Below, piece by piece: positions 1-9,297 of a stretch of 64,000 nt of DNA. The first letter of the stretch is position 1; each line of letters starts with the position of its first letter. A program made the position numbers and the translations under genes. The stretch is taken from contig NZ_CP059724.1 in the NCBI RefSeq assembly GCF_022369515.1, forward strand, positions 6,014,001 through 6,078,000, written 5' to 3'. The notes beneath the pieces were generated by a model. It was given only the letters and a program-made list of their open reading frames with translations, did no database searches and was not told the DNA's origin. Source of the DNA: Paenibacillus sp. 19GGS1-52. Lineage in GTDB: Bacteria > Bacillota > Bacilli > Paenibacillales > Paenibacillaceae.

Positions 1-684
1 ATCGAATTGGCTGGCTCCATCGGAGAGCATAATAACCATGGCGCCCCTGGCAGTTTGAGCGTCACCATTGATAACATTCAACGCTTCGTTAAGCGCACCG
101 CTAATATTCGTACCGCCCTCAGTGGTCTGCAGATTGCCGATTGCAGCCGATACCTTATCGCGGTTGGCCGATTTGGACAGTGAGATCAGCGGCTGAACAA
201 CTTGGGTATCGTCACTGAAGGTCAGCACAGCCGCCTGATTATCTTCATCCATCTGCATCACCAGCGACTGCGCCGCCGAGTAACGGCTGTTATTCGGATC
301 GCTCTGCATCATACTGCCGGAGTCATCAATGACCATCACTACATCTTTTACCGGCCTCACGCCGCCAAAGTTCAGCTCATAGACGAACTCCGTGACCGCG
401 CCAACTCCAAACAGCAGCACCACTGTCAGCGGCAGCAGCTTCCACGATAACCCTAAGTAACGCTGCTTCCAGGAGTATCCGTTCAGCGTTGGCGAGATCA
501 TCTCTGCCAGCAGGCAGCCCACTCCAACACCCAGCGCTACTATGGCAAAATATATGCCAACAAGCACAATAGATGGCATTTCGCCAAGCCAGCGACCCAG
601 CAGCAGTTCGCCAATGAGAAAGGCGACCCCCGCGCCTAGCAGACTGAAGAGGAGCAGGAGCGGATTGATTTTTCGCTGCATCAT
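1..684 (-). CDS. VWA-domain membrane protein, N-terminal part (gene runs off the left edge)
   Basis: The frame is open from ATG at 684 to base 1, giving 228 residues with no stop, so the C-terminus lies outside the window. An AAAGGA ribosome site sits about six bases upstream. The protein begins with three hydrophobic segments (about residues 6-27, 37-60 and 83-100), followed by a von Willebrand A domain whose metal site DDSGSM is at residues 120-125. The membrane-then-VWA order is typical of bacterial BatA/BatB-like proteins, which bind partners through a divalent metal. It points the same way as the tubulin-like cluster but is separated from it by 600 bases of repeats, so it may be a separate transcript. 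Translation was made by hand from the sequence. Confidence 0.85.
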   Translation of the reverse strand, partial: MMQRKINPLLLLFSLLGAGVAFLIGELLLGRWLGEMPSIVLVGIYFAIVALGVGVGCLLAEMISPTLNGYSWKQRYLGLSWKLLPLTVVLLFGVGAVTEFVYELNFGGVRPVKDVVMVIDDSGSMMQSDPNNSRYSAAQSLVMQMDEDNQAAVLTFSDDTQVVQPLISLSKSANRDKVSAAIGNLQTTEGGTNISGALNEALNVINGDAQTARGAMVIMLSDGASQFD

Positions 685-744
685 TATTCATCCTTTCTTC
701 GGAGGAACATAAGAGAAATATTGCCCAATACAAGGTTTGGAAAA

Positions 745-925
745 TCGTAAATGATGTATGAAATACAGCATTAATATTCCTGACGACACAGCAGCGACGA
801 AATGTTGTACGAAATCCATCTTTCACTCACTGTAGAGTCCCATTTCGCAAGGAATGTTGTATTTTATACATTATAGTATCTATAATAGGCTATTTATGGA
901 AATATTGTTGGAAGAAATACATCAT
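745..925. repeat. Four-box intergenic repeat, family C variant (copy C1)
   Basis: Four copies of a near-palindromic box (TGTA, about six bases, then TACA-like) lie at about 751, 802, 855 and 906. The TGTA anchors of the first pair are 51 bp apart (755 and 806) and the TGTTG anchors of the second pair are also 51 bp apart (855 and 906). Box wording resembles the copy at 37362-37553, but the two are diverged. A possible fifth, weaker box lies near 719-736. No coding potential was seen here. Confidence 0.6.
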
Positions 926-1038
926 TTCGCTAAAAGTTTCTGTTCAACGTAAGCTATTTACCGGTAATAGTTACATCCCCATCGATCCAAACACTCTAAT
1001 TTGTTTTCGAGAGCCAGATAATAGAGATGCTAGCCGTT

Positions 1039-1220
1039 GACGGACTGTACGGACCTTATTACGACTCAGGATGGCAAAAAGAAGCTTGAGCGGACTAAGG
1101 TTCCGTTATTCATGGATACAGAGCCCTATTTAGCTGAATGTCAGATCAATAACGGATTCTGTGTCCGCAAGCATATGAAAATGGTAGTGTTTTTAGGAAA
1201 TAGCGTATCCTGTGTCCGCC
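1039..1220 (+). repeat. Four-box intergenic repeat, family A (copy A1)
   Basis: This 182 bp element aligns end to end with the reverse complement of 10400-10578. It has two direct boxes of the form GCGGAC..GGTTCCGTTATT and two inverted boxes reading GGATTCTGTGTCCGC. The CGGAC anchors are at 1041 and 1091, and the GTCCG anchors at 1163 and 1214, so the spacings are 50 and 51 bp. An open frame across the element (1037-1267) reads as peptide-like in two copies, but it has no ribosome site and is best seen as repeat-derived. Confidence 0.8.
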
Positions 1221-1287
1221 TAAACGCTATGCTGGTTTATTTGAACCGAAAACTCCCCATCGCCTGATCTCCGACCGAAGGAAGCAT

Positions 1288-3702
1288 TCACCGCAGCACC
1301 GGCAGTTGCTCCTCATCCAAGCCATGCAACCGGTAGCCGTTCTGAGCGTAAGTCTCATAGTAAACTTTTCCATTGCGATAATAGAGCAGGTCCTCCAGAT
1401 GGAAACCACCCATCAGATTTAGCTTCTCGACCCCGCTTCTGCGCTGCTCATGTACGAACCCGAGTCGGTAGATGCGAGTCGTCTCGTCCACGCCGAAGGC
1501 GTACCGCAGGAACTCGGAGGCACTGTCGCCGAAGAAATACTTCTCCTCATGCCGATGCTCCTGCGTGTATTCGAACAATCTGACATTCACAACTGCGCCC
1601 TCTTCCAAACTGTGGTACAGCTGCTTGAAGAGCTCTTCCCTGGAGAGCACCTGACGGTTCTCGTAGGCCGCCGCAACATTGGCGCGCCGCAGCAGCTCTT
1701 CCTCGAAGGAAAGCGCAAACGGCTCTGCTGTCAGCAGCTCCCGTTGGCAAATATCAATCAGGCGTTCGGTTACAGCCGCCTTGCCTTTCTCAAGCAGCTT
1801 GGACATACTGCCCATATACCGCTCGCTAAAAAACACACCCGATCCACGCCGCACTTCGATGTCCTTCATGACCTCTTCAGTCACGGAGCGGTAATATTCC
1901 ATAATATTCTGACCCGTAGTGGCATCCGTGCGTCCAATGCTGCCCACTGCAACACTTCGCAGCTCTTCTTCCAGCACCTCCATGGCCTGCACCCGGTTTA
2001 TGCTCTCCGCGTGCAGTTGTTCCAGTGCAGATTCCAGCCGGTGACAGAGTGCAAGCTCGGTTTCAAGGCGCAGCAGCTCGTATCTCTGGCCATACACCAT
2101 GGAGAATAAATAATGAATGAAATTCCGCACCGTACGTTTGTCGAACAGCGGTACCCGCTGAAAAGACTGGCGCTCTACGCTTTCCGCATAGAGCCCGTCA
2201 AGCTCCGTCTGCGCGGAAGCAATGGCCGTGCGCAAGCCTGCCATATGCTGACGCAGGTGATGCAGCACACTTCCGTTCCCGGCCTCATCACGGTCAGCAG
2301 TCCATTCAGTCAGCTGATAGAAAGTAACTGCCGGAACGGCTGCTTCCTGTGCCGCCAGAGCCGCACGCCACTCGCGGAGAGGCTCTATCGCTGCTGCTCT
2401 TCTATCCGCTTCAGCCGCAAAGTTGTTGCGGAAGTAAACCTCGCCTCCCTCACCGAACAGCTGCTGCTCCGCTTCGCGCAGCGATAGCTGTCTCAGCTCC
2501 GCATAGGATGGACGGCCGTGGCTCATCAGCCCGGTCATTTCCGTCAGCCCGGCTTCCTCCGGCAGCAGTGCACTCGCACGCTCCCGCAGACTTTCAGCAT
2601 CTAAGCCCAGCAGGGCTTGGCGGTCACGCAGGGTCCAAGGACTGCCCTCCCGCAAGCTTCCGTCCAGCCGCCGGAAGGCATGATACAACACCGCCAGCGC
2701 AATCTGCAGATTAGGTCTGCGCACCCCGGCGAAGCCTGCAGAGGCATACCCTTGTCTACCCGTACTGCCTCTGATCCCGCTTTTGAAGGTCATATTGTTA
2801 TAGCCGCCGTGTCCGGTGGCATGGTCGGCAGCGGGTCGGACCCGATTCTTCAACAGACTGATGTGAGCGATGATCTCATAGTTGTCGTTCATCCCGTTGA
2901 CCGACATCATCCCGCGCTCATTCTTGTCGGAGAGCAGGTAGACCAGATCGAACAGGGCGGAGGGACCGTGGACAACCGGAATCGAAAGCCCATCTTCGGT
3001 CACTAAGAGCGGTGCGCTGAGGGTGTAATCTCCCGCTTGCATTCCGTCCAGCTCCCGCAGAAAAGCCAGCCCTACCGAGCTGGAATAGCCAAAATTCTCA
3101 CCTTGCTCCCGCTCGTTGATCAGGGCAAACAGGTCGGTCTGCACCGATTTAAAGGATTGGCCGAGAATAGCACGAGCCAGCAGCGTAATTTGTGGCAATA
3201 ACACATTAAGTGGATCATCAACCCGCGTAATGATTGACAGATGAATCACGTCAAAGGATGAATACAAGCGGCCGAAGTCCGCGATGCTATTGCTTAACCG
3301 CCGCAGCGTCCGGTTCATCTCGGCCAGATAACGACTGTCTTCATGAAATTCACGGTAGACATCCTGGCGGACCGTACGGGGATCTCGCCCCGCCGATCCA
3401 GGCAGCGGCATCGCCATGACCCGGTCTCTTCCTCCCGCCCCATAATCGGCTCGGTCTCCAACAGCAGCATCTTTCCCGCCGCATTCTCCTGACACCGCAT
3501 GCACTGCCATCACACCACCGGCGTTATCCCATTTCCGTTCACAGCCATCCAGCACTGGGCCGATGGCGGGTGTTACCTTATCGCCTACGAACAGAAACAG
3601 GGCCGGATAATGGATACTGCTGCGTCCATCCCCTTGTGCGCGCAGCGCCTCTTCCTGTGCTGCATATTGTTCACCATAAGCCAAAACCACTGATTTGCTC
3701 AT
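1288..3702 (-). CDS. Conserved hypothetical protein, partner of the tubulin-like protein
   Basis: This 804-residue protein starts at ATG 3702, four bases after the stop of the tubulin-like gene. No clear ribosome site is present, so translation is probably coupled. No signal peptide or membrane segment is visible. The first 300 residues contain stretches that resemble the body of the tubulin-like family, such as VYLLSDKNERG and a following DNYEIIAHIS, but I find no GGTGSG loop; the glycine-rich part near residues 90-110 is degenerate. The remainder is helical and charged, with likely coiled coil around residues 440-620. I do not recognise a named family. A degenerate tubulin-fold subunit or a dedicated adaptor are both possible. 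Function is not known. Confidence 0.8.
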   Translation of the reverse strand: MSKSVVLAYGEQYAAQEEALRAQGDGRSSIHYPALFLFVGDKVTPAIGPVLDGCERKWDNAGGVMAVHAVSGECGGKDAAVGDRADYGAGGRDRVMAMPLPGSAGRDPRTVRQDVYREFHEDSRYLAEMNRTLRRLSNSIADFGRLYSSFDVIHLSIITRVDDPLNVLLPQITLLARAILGQSFKSVQTDLFALINEREQGENFGYSSSVGLAFLRELDGMQAGDYTLSAPLLVTEDGLSIPVVHGPSALFDLVYLLSDKNERGMMSVNGMNDNYEIIAHISLLKNRVRPAADHATGHGGYNNMTFKSGIRGSTGRQGYASAGFAGVRRPNLQIALAVLYHAFRRLDGSLREGSPWTLRDRQALLGLDAESLRERASALLPEEAGLTEMTGLMSHGRPSYAELRQLSLREAEQQLFGEGGEVYFRNNFAAEADRRAAAIEPLREWRAALAAQEAAVPAVTFYQLTEWTADRDEAGNGSVLHHLRQHMAGLRTAIASAQTELDGLYAESVERQSFQRVPLFDKRTVRNFIHYLFSMVYGQRYELLRLETELALCHRLESALEQLHAESINRVQAMEVLEEELRSVAVGSIGRTDATTGQNIMEYYRSVTEEVMKDIEVRRGSGVFFSERYMGSMSKLLEKGKAAVTERLIDICQRELLTAEPFALSFEEELLRRANVAAAYENRQVLSREELFKQLYHSLEEGAVVNVRLFEYTQEHRHEEKYFFGDSASEFLRYAFGVDETTRIYRLGFVHEQRRSGVEKLNLMGGFHLEDLLYYRNGKVYYETYAQNGYRLHGLDEEQLPVLR

Positions 3703-3706
3703 ATGA

Positions 3707-6700
3707 TTATTTCAGCTTTCTGCGGATACTGCCGAGCTTGCCAGTCATGCTCTTGTAGAATCCGTACATTTCGTCCCCGTTGGCATGTTCTACCCGCTCA
3801 TATTCCAGACTGTCCCGCGCCTCCAGAAATGACACATACAGCCCTTCCAGCTTATACAGCAGTGGAGTTACATCTTCTGCGGCAGTCATTTCACTGGCAC
3901 GACGCGCCGCCTTGCGCAGCAGCACACTGCGGCTCTTCTCATCCAGCTCGCGGAAATGACGGTATACAGCATGCTCCACGTAGCTGCGTTCTTTCATTAA
4001 GTTGGCGAATGGCTCCCAAGCATCTTCCTCTTCATCGCGGTCATAGACGTACAAAGCGCCTTTTTTGATAATGCTGTCGGTATACAAAGCCTCGATGAAT
4101 TGGTCCATCCATTTGTCCTCATCCAGATATTGATGCAGCAGCACCTCGAGCTCAGCAGCTTTAGCGGCAATTGTGGCATACTTCGCCAGCTCCTCACGGA
4201 CACGGGTAATCAGCTGCGGCGAACGAATCAGATTTTCTTGGGCCATATCTCTATTGATGCTGCCAAAAATATCCTTAACGCTCTCGCGCTCCAGCCCCTT
4301 CTCGCTCAGCTCTTTAAGCGCATCTGCCGCCTTTTTCACTTCACCAAGGTTCGGACGTGCCAACTGCAGTTGTAGATCATAACCGCTCAGCAGCTTCTCC
4401 AGATCAAAATCCTTTGTGAACACGACCGAATAGCGGCTGCTGGTGTTCTCGTCGATGCCTTTTTCGATAATGACGCCCAGTTCCATGCCTTGTGCAAAAT
4501 CAGCCCGGACACGAGCGTTGTAATCACGGACACGAGGATTGATATAGGTATCGCCCCATGATTTCTCTGGAATCGGGGAAGGCAGATAGGTCCAGTTGTT
4601 CTTGTCGGTCATGACTAGATGGCGGCCAATCCCTTCCTTGTCAAGGATGGTTCGCTCGTAGTTCTCTTCGAACACCCGCAGCGGCGTATAGACGAAGAGT
4701 GGCACCCCATTGCGCGTATTCAGCCAGAAAATCCGGTTCTTCACCTGGCTTTCCTTGATCGTAAATTGCGATTTGCCCAGCGCATTATTCTGATAATTGC
4801 GAATCCCCTTCAGGATGCCCGGCGTATTCAGCGGCACTGACACGAAACCCCATGACGGGAAATGCAGACTGCCTGAACTGTTGCTGAGATGAAAAATCGG
4901 CACAGCGTCCTCGTCCAATCTACCGGCGATAATCCGCTCCACGAACTTGTCGAGCGGCTCCTCGTTGCCGTATTTCATCACCAGGAAATCTTCCATCGAG
5001 CGGGTGATCAGATCGCCAAATTTATCGCTCAAGAACTCGGAAATGGAGCGTACAATGTCGATCTCCTGCTCTTTGACCCAACGTCCGGAATGATTCAGCA
5101 TATCGCGGGTGAAATCACGAATCAGATCATCCCCGTCCTTCTGATCCATGACCTTCGAGATCGTCGCCGAAATATCCGGCACATTGACAATATTCCAGTA
5201 GTAAGTCTTGTTTCCTTTGTGATCGGCCTGCTCCCCACCATTGATAAGCAGATCCCCATTCTTGGCAAAAATCGAGCTGAGTGCACTCAGAATTTCCGTG
5301 AAAACGCCGTATATCCGGCTGTTCTCTTCATTCAGCCCCTCATACAGATCCTCATAGAATTGAATCATCTGCTCGGTACGTTCCACATCGGAATGCAGCC
5401 AATATTCATTGATCTTTGCTTCTATATAAGCATTCTTCTTCTTCTCTTTGGATACAAAAGCGCTGCGGGCATCGCCCAGCTTCTCGTCCGCACTGTCCTG
5501 CGCGGTCTCAATATCACGCGGCAGGCGCAGCAGGCTCTCGCGCAAAGCTTCGATATAAGACTGAATCAGCTTCAGAATACAAAAGCCCTTCTCGGTATAG
5601 AGCAGCCGTGAGACATAGAACGGGCCCTGCTCAGGATGCAGGAAGATTCGTTCCAGTTCTTCACCAAAACGACCGACGATTTCACCGGGAAGCTGTTTTT
5701 TAGCCTTAATAAATTCTTCACGGGCACGGGACAGGAAATTCTGCTCCAGCTCGGTATCCATGCTGACGACCTGGTTCTTGATGACATTGGCATGGCTCAG
5801 ACGCTCGCTGTTCTGGTAACCAGGCAGCGGCTCCGGCACACGGGATTCAAAGGTCTTAATCATACTGTCAAGATCGATGCCGAGCTTGCGTGCGAACTTC
5901 TCAACATCCTCTTGGCCCGGAGCCTGCTCGAACATTTTATCCATTTTGTCGAACAGCCGAAACGCCAGATAAGTCGTCATTTCCTCAATAGGCAGCACGG
6001 CAGAGGAAGCACCGATAATGTTATATTCGTAATTGGCCGGATAAGTCTTGTTCATCTGCGCAATGTTCGTGCGAATATTGCTGATATAGTCGTGGATAGC
6101 GAATTCCTCACCCGACTGCTTTTCCTCACTGGCCATAAAGTTTGTAATATTCTCTGCCGTTACATTCATGCAGTAATCATAGGCATTCTCCAGCAGCTTG
6201 CCTTCGGTATTGGTTGCAGAGATCAGATGACACAGATTAAATGGCGGCAGCGGTGAATTCACTGTCAGTATATTCCCGTACTGCTGGCGGAACCGCTCAC
6301 CGCGGCTGTCTACATTCATCCAGTAATCCAGCTCTTTGAGCGCGGCGTAACCGTTCTTGCGAATATATTCACGTGTATGCTCGCTGAGGCTTTTGTTCGC
6401 CAGATTCACGTCTGGTGTGAACAGATAACCAAGTGTGTTCACCCGGTCAATACCGGCTGAGCCAAAGTCACGTTCAATAATGCCGCGCACGATATAAGCG
6501 ATATCTAGAAAAGCCCCACTGCCCGTTCCGCCTGACAGGCCTGTCAGAAGGAAGACCATCAGCTTCTTGCTGGTGCCTACGGACAACGTCTTGATCTTCT
6601 TGTCGATGGCTCCAACCACTTGATTAATCTTCGTGAACAGCAGCAGACGTCCAGCCTGACGCACACCGGCAGCACCATTCATGCCATCCGTAATACTAAG

Positions 6701-7096
6701 CTCAGGTGACAGCCAGTCTGTAATGTAGGGTTCAAGAATACTGCGATTCTGCAGCAGCCCGCCGATTTCTGCATTCGCTAGCAGCACGAATTCATTCTGC
6801 GGGTCGAGGCCGATACCTTTATATTTCTTGCCACGGTCCTGTTCATTGGTCTCAAAAGCCAAAAACTCCACATTATCGGGCTTATCCCGTTTTTTCTTGG
6901 ACAATGGATCTTCAGGCAGCTTAAAGCGGCGGTTAATCTGGTATTTCAAGCGCAGCAGGGCATCAATACCCGTGCCCCCGAGTCCGATGATCAGGATCGG
7001 ATTATCAATCGTATCCACCCTGATTTTGTCACTGACAATACCCCCACCAAGCGATACATCCAACTGTTGAATATGCTCTCTGACTACCGGTTTCAT
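3707..7096 (-). CDS. Tubulin/FtsZ-like GTPase (Tubulin_2 type)
   Basis: This is a 1129-residue cytoplasmic protein, much larger than FtsZ (about 380). An AGGAGGAG ribosome site precedes ATG 7096. A first nucleotide-binding strand-loop (IIGLGGTG) lies at residues 36-43 and the tubulin signature loop GGTGSG at 189-194, inside LLTGLSGGTGSGAFLDIA. These are the two hallmarks of the GTP-binding half of tubulin-superfamily proteins. The long C-terminal two-thirds is helical with no recognisable domain. The gene lies between a secreted or membrane VWA protein upstream and the 804-residue partner downstream, all on one strand with gaps of 4-21 bases, so they form an operon. A role in a membrane-associated filament or scaffold is inferred from published work on related neighbourhoods, not shown here. 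Confidence 0.9.
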   Translation of the reverse strand: MKPVVREHIQQLDVSLGGGIVSDKIRVDTIDNPILIIGLGGTGIDALLRLKYQINRRFKLPEDPLSKKKRDKPDNVEFLAFETNEQDRGKKYKGIGLDPQNEFVLLANAEIGGLLQNRSILEPYITDWLSPELSITDGMNGAAGVRQAGRLLLFTKINQVVGAIDKKIKTLSVGTSKKLMVFLLTGLSGGTGSGAFLDIAYIVRGIIERDFGSAGIDRVNTLGYLFTPDVNLANKSLSEHTREYIRKNGYAALKELDYWMNVDSRGERFRQQYGNILTVNSPLPPFNLCHLISATNTEGKLLENAYDYCMNVTAENITNFMASEEKQSGEEFAIHDYISNIRTNIAQMNKTYPANYEYNIIGASSAVLPIEEMTTYLAFRLFDKMDKMFEQAPGQEDVEKFARKLGIDLDSMIKTFESRVPEPLPGYQNSERLSHANVIKNQVVSMDTELEQNFLSRAREEFIKAKKQLPGEIVGRFGEELERIFLHPEQGPFYVSRLLYTEKGFCILKLIQSYIEALRESLLRLPRDIETAQDSADEKLGDARSAFVSKEKKKNAYIEAKINEYWLHSDVERTEQMIQFYEDLYEGLNEENSRIYGVFTEILSALSSIFAKNGDLLINGGEQADHKGNKTYYWNIVNVPDISATISKVMDQKDGDDLIRDFTRDMLNHSGRWVKEQEIDIVRSISEFLSDKFGDLITRSMEDFLVMKYGNEEPLDKFVERIIAGRLDEDAVPIFHLSNSSGSLHFPSWGFVSVPLNTPGILKGIRNYQNNALGKSQFTIKESQVKNRIFWLNTRNGVPLFVYTPLRVFEENYERTILDKEGIGRHLVMTDKNNWTYLPSPIPEKSWGDTYINPRVRDYNARVRADFAQGMELGVIIEKGIDENTSSRYSVVFTKDFDLEKLLSGYDLQLQLARPNLGEVKKAADALKELSEKGLERESVKDIFGSINRDMAQENLIRSPQLITRVREELAKYATIAAKAAELEVLLHQYLDEDKWMDQFIEALYTDSIIKKGALYVYDRDEEEDAWEPFANLMKERSYVEHAVYRHFRELDEKSRSVLLRKAARRASEMTAAEDVTPLLYKLEGLYVSFLEARDSLEYERVEHANGDEMYGFYKSMTGKLGSIRRKLK

Positions 7097-7117
7097 CCAA
7101 TCTCCTCCTAAAACTTA

Positions 7118-8938
7118 CTATATTAAATATTCCAACATAATCGTCTTATCAACTGTCGGCAACACTACTGAAATGCGGTCGCCACTCTTAAGCTCCAGGC
7201 CGCGCGTCGTATCGGCAGCACGGCCGGATTTCTCTACAGATATGCCCCCGCTACTACGCAGCAGCAGTGTGTCGTTCTTGCCTGGCGTGAAGACCAATTG
7301 TTCACTTTCCTTCAGTTCAGGAGCGAGCTGAAGCAACTGGTGGAGATTGAACTTCCCTCTGAACGCCGCCAGCTTCTTATATTGAGGGTACGTTTTCTCG
7401 CCCGTATTTCCGTCCCGTACTTCAACTACAATCTGGCCGACGAAGCCGCGTATGGCTTGTTTGCGGAACAACCAGAATGCTATCCCTGCCGCCAACAGCA
7501 ACACAATGCCGCCGATAATGTAATACAAGGTGTATGAAGCAGCCTCCTTGGCCGGTTCTTCAGTGCTGCCGGTTGACGTTCCCGCTCCGGCTGTTCCCGC
7601 TGCCCCACTCTTGGCGCTGATCTTCACTACATCACTCTCACGGTAGAAACTGCTTTCCTCTGCCCGGACCTTCAGCTCATAATTATGGCTGTCTTTGACC
7701 TCAAAGGTCCCCTTGAACACAGCGCCGGTGTTATCCAGTGGAATCTCCTCGGAAACTCCCGTATCCGTATCCGTAGCAAGCAGCACCGCCTCCATATCTT
7801 GATACAAATTGCTGAGGGTAACCTGAGCACCATTGTTGAACAAGTGGGAGCTGATATCAATTTTATCGCCTTTTTTGTAAGTGGCTGATGGTAAGGCGTC
7901 AATTTTGAGCTCTAGATCATAGTTAAATACGAGATTAATATCAATCTTATCCTTAGGCACGCCCTTGATGGACAGCTTCCAATCGCCTTGCTGCGGTGAC
8001 AACAGCTTGAGCAGGCTATATGTCTTGGACTTGGACAGCAGGACATCGGATGAAGGAATCGCTACCGATTTCCCGGACGGGTCCGTGAGCTTCGCGGTCA
8101 CAGGCTGTGCCGACATAATGGATATATTGGCTTCCAGAACACTGCCGTTAGGCACGTTCACCGTCACATCCTGATAGCTGCCATTTGCCGTAATAGACTG
8201 CACAGGGACTACCTTCAGCTTCAGATGACTGGCAAAAATCTCACTGAGGATCTGCGGCAGATCATCTGGTGAATCCGTTGAGAACGCTTTGCCGCCCGTC
8301 TGGTCAGACAGATCGGCCAGGCTCTGCTTGTTCAGCTTGCCGTCGGCATTCAGACCAATGGTATAAATGGGGTACCCATTCTTCTTGGCAGTTTCCACCG
8401 CAGTCTTCAGTTCCGCATCAGATTGACTTTGTGTCCGACCTGTCGCATCGTTGAGATCGTTATTGCCGTCCGCAAGCATGACGATGATCGGCTCATGGGC
8501 CGGATCGCTTCCGTTCTGAAGCACCTTGACGGCTTCCTCCACACCAACAGCAATATCCGTATAGGCCCCGCGGTCCAACCCGTCAATGAAATCCTTCAGA
8601 TCCTGCTTATCCCCGGCAGAGCTGATCTGCAGCAGAGCCTTCTCGCGCTGCACCTTATCGGTGTAAGCTACAATGCCTACCTTATCCCCTTTCGCGGATA
8701 ACATATCTATAAACATTTTCATCGCTTCATTGGCGATCTTGTTCTTGTCGCTCGTGTTCATGGAATTACTGACATCGATCAGCAGCACAGCATCAATATG
8801 AGATTGCGCCGTTGTTGCCGCATAGGCCCGCACAGCTCCAAAGGGAGCAGCAGCGAGACACAGAGCCAGCAGTAGTGCCGGAAAAATACGTAATAGGCTA
8901 GTCTTGCTTGTTCTGTTGCAAAGATGTTTCTGAAGCAT
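7118..8938 (-). CDS. VWA-domain protein with signal peptide and C-terminal membrane anchor
   Basis: This is a 606-residue protein. A hydrophobic signal peptide covers about residues 14-40 (ending AVRAYA). It is followed by a VWA domain with metal-site motif DVSNSM at residues 55-60, extracellular beta-rich domains, a low-complexity Gly/Ala/Thr stretch, and one transmembrane helix at about 468-490 followed by basic residues. The last 110 residues would lie in the cytoplasm, where they could meet the tubulin-like protein. An AGAGGAG ribosome site precedes ATG 8938. It is the first gene of the leftward operon. The topology (VWA outside, small beta-rich tail inside) suggests it links an external ligand to the cytoplasmic filament protein; that link is inference. 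Confidence 0.88.
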   Translation of the reverse strand: MLQKHLCNRTSKTSLLRIFPALLLALCLAAAPFGAVRAYAATTAQSHIDAVLLIDVSNSMNTSDKNKIANEAMKMFIDMLSAKGDKVGIVAYTDKVQREKALLQISSAGDKQDLKDFIDGLDRGAYTDIAVGVEEAVKVLQNGSDPAHEPIIVMLADGNNDLNDATGRTQSQSDAELKTAVETAKKNGYPIYTIGLNADGKLNKQSLADLSDQTGGKAFSTDSPDDLPQILSEIFASHLKLKVVPVQSITANGSYQDVTVNVPNGSVLEANISIMSAQPVTAKLTDPSGKSVAIPSSDVLLSKSKTYSLLKLLSPQQGDWKLSIKGVPKDKIDINLVFNYDLELKIDALPSATYKKGDKIDISSHLFNNGAQVTLSNLYQDMEAVLLATDTDTGVSEEIPLDNTGAVFKGTFEVKDSHNYELKVRAEESSFYRESDVVKISAKSGAAGTAGAGTSTGSTEEPAKEAASYTLYYIIGGIVLLLAAGIAFWLFRKQAIRGFVGQIVVEVRDGNTGEKTYPQYKKLAAFRGKFNLHQLLQLAPELKESEQLVFTPGKNDTLLLRSSGGISVEKSGRAADTTRGLELKSGDRISVVLPTVDKTIMLEYLI

Positions 8939-9144
8939 AAATATGGCTCCTCTTATGTTATATTAGGCGCATATGGCTGGATCACCAGGAAAGCTAAATT
9001 CTGTAAATAGTATGCCATTATGATATAATTAAACCTTGTAAACTTCAACTTTAAGACTGTCGTATCGGTTACGAAGCTGTAATAGAATCGTCATTCTATG
9101 GACCTTCATCACCGACTCGCCGTTCAAGAGAAAGGAATAGCTCC

Positions 9145-9297
9145 ATGATCTCATACGTTATTCTCGGGATTACGTTCCTCTATGCCGTAATTCAGATTTC
9201 TATCTATGCCTCACGCCAGCGCAAGCCGCTCACTCGTGATGATATTGATGAGAGGCTCCTGGCCGCTCTAAACGGAGGTGACCCCGGCCGTGAATAA
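9145..9297 (+). CDS. Small single-pass membrane protein (50 residues)
   Basis: ATG 9145 is preceded by AAAGGA, and the frame ends at TAA 9295-9297. Residues 2-20 are hydrophobic and would span the membrane; the rest is charged (for example TRDDIDERLLAAL) and probably cytoplasmic. The stop overlaps the start of the next gene by eight bases, and the next gene's GGAGG ribosome site lies inside this one, so the two are translationally coupled. It is divergent from the VWA/tubulin operon with about 200 bases between. I know no named family for it. The good start site and coupling make it a likely real gene. Confidence 0.7.
   Translation: MISYVILGITFLYAVIQISIYASRQRKPLTRDDIDERLLAALNGGDPGRE

Noticed and set aside
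1037..1267. Rightward open frame of 76 codons, with a similar frame at 10395-10604 on the other strand
   Set aside because: Both lie inside family A repeats, have no ribosome site, and similarity comes from the repeat itself; the other two copies do not keep the frame.
1450..2109. Rightward frame of 219 codons opposite the 804-residue protein gene
   Set aside because: Same reason: shadow frame in a high-GC gene, with no independent support.
4889..5611. Long rightward frame opposite the tubulin-like gene (240 codons)
   Set aside because: Antisense shadow of a well-supported gene with a clear ribosome site, domain motifs and codon pattern on the minus strand.
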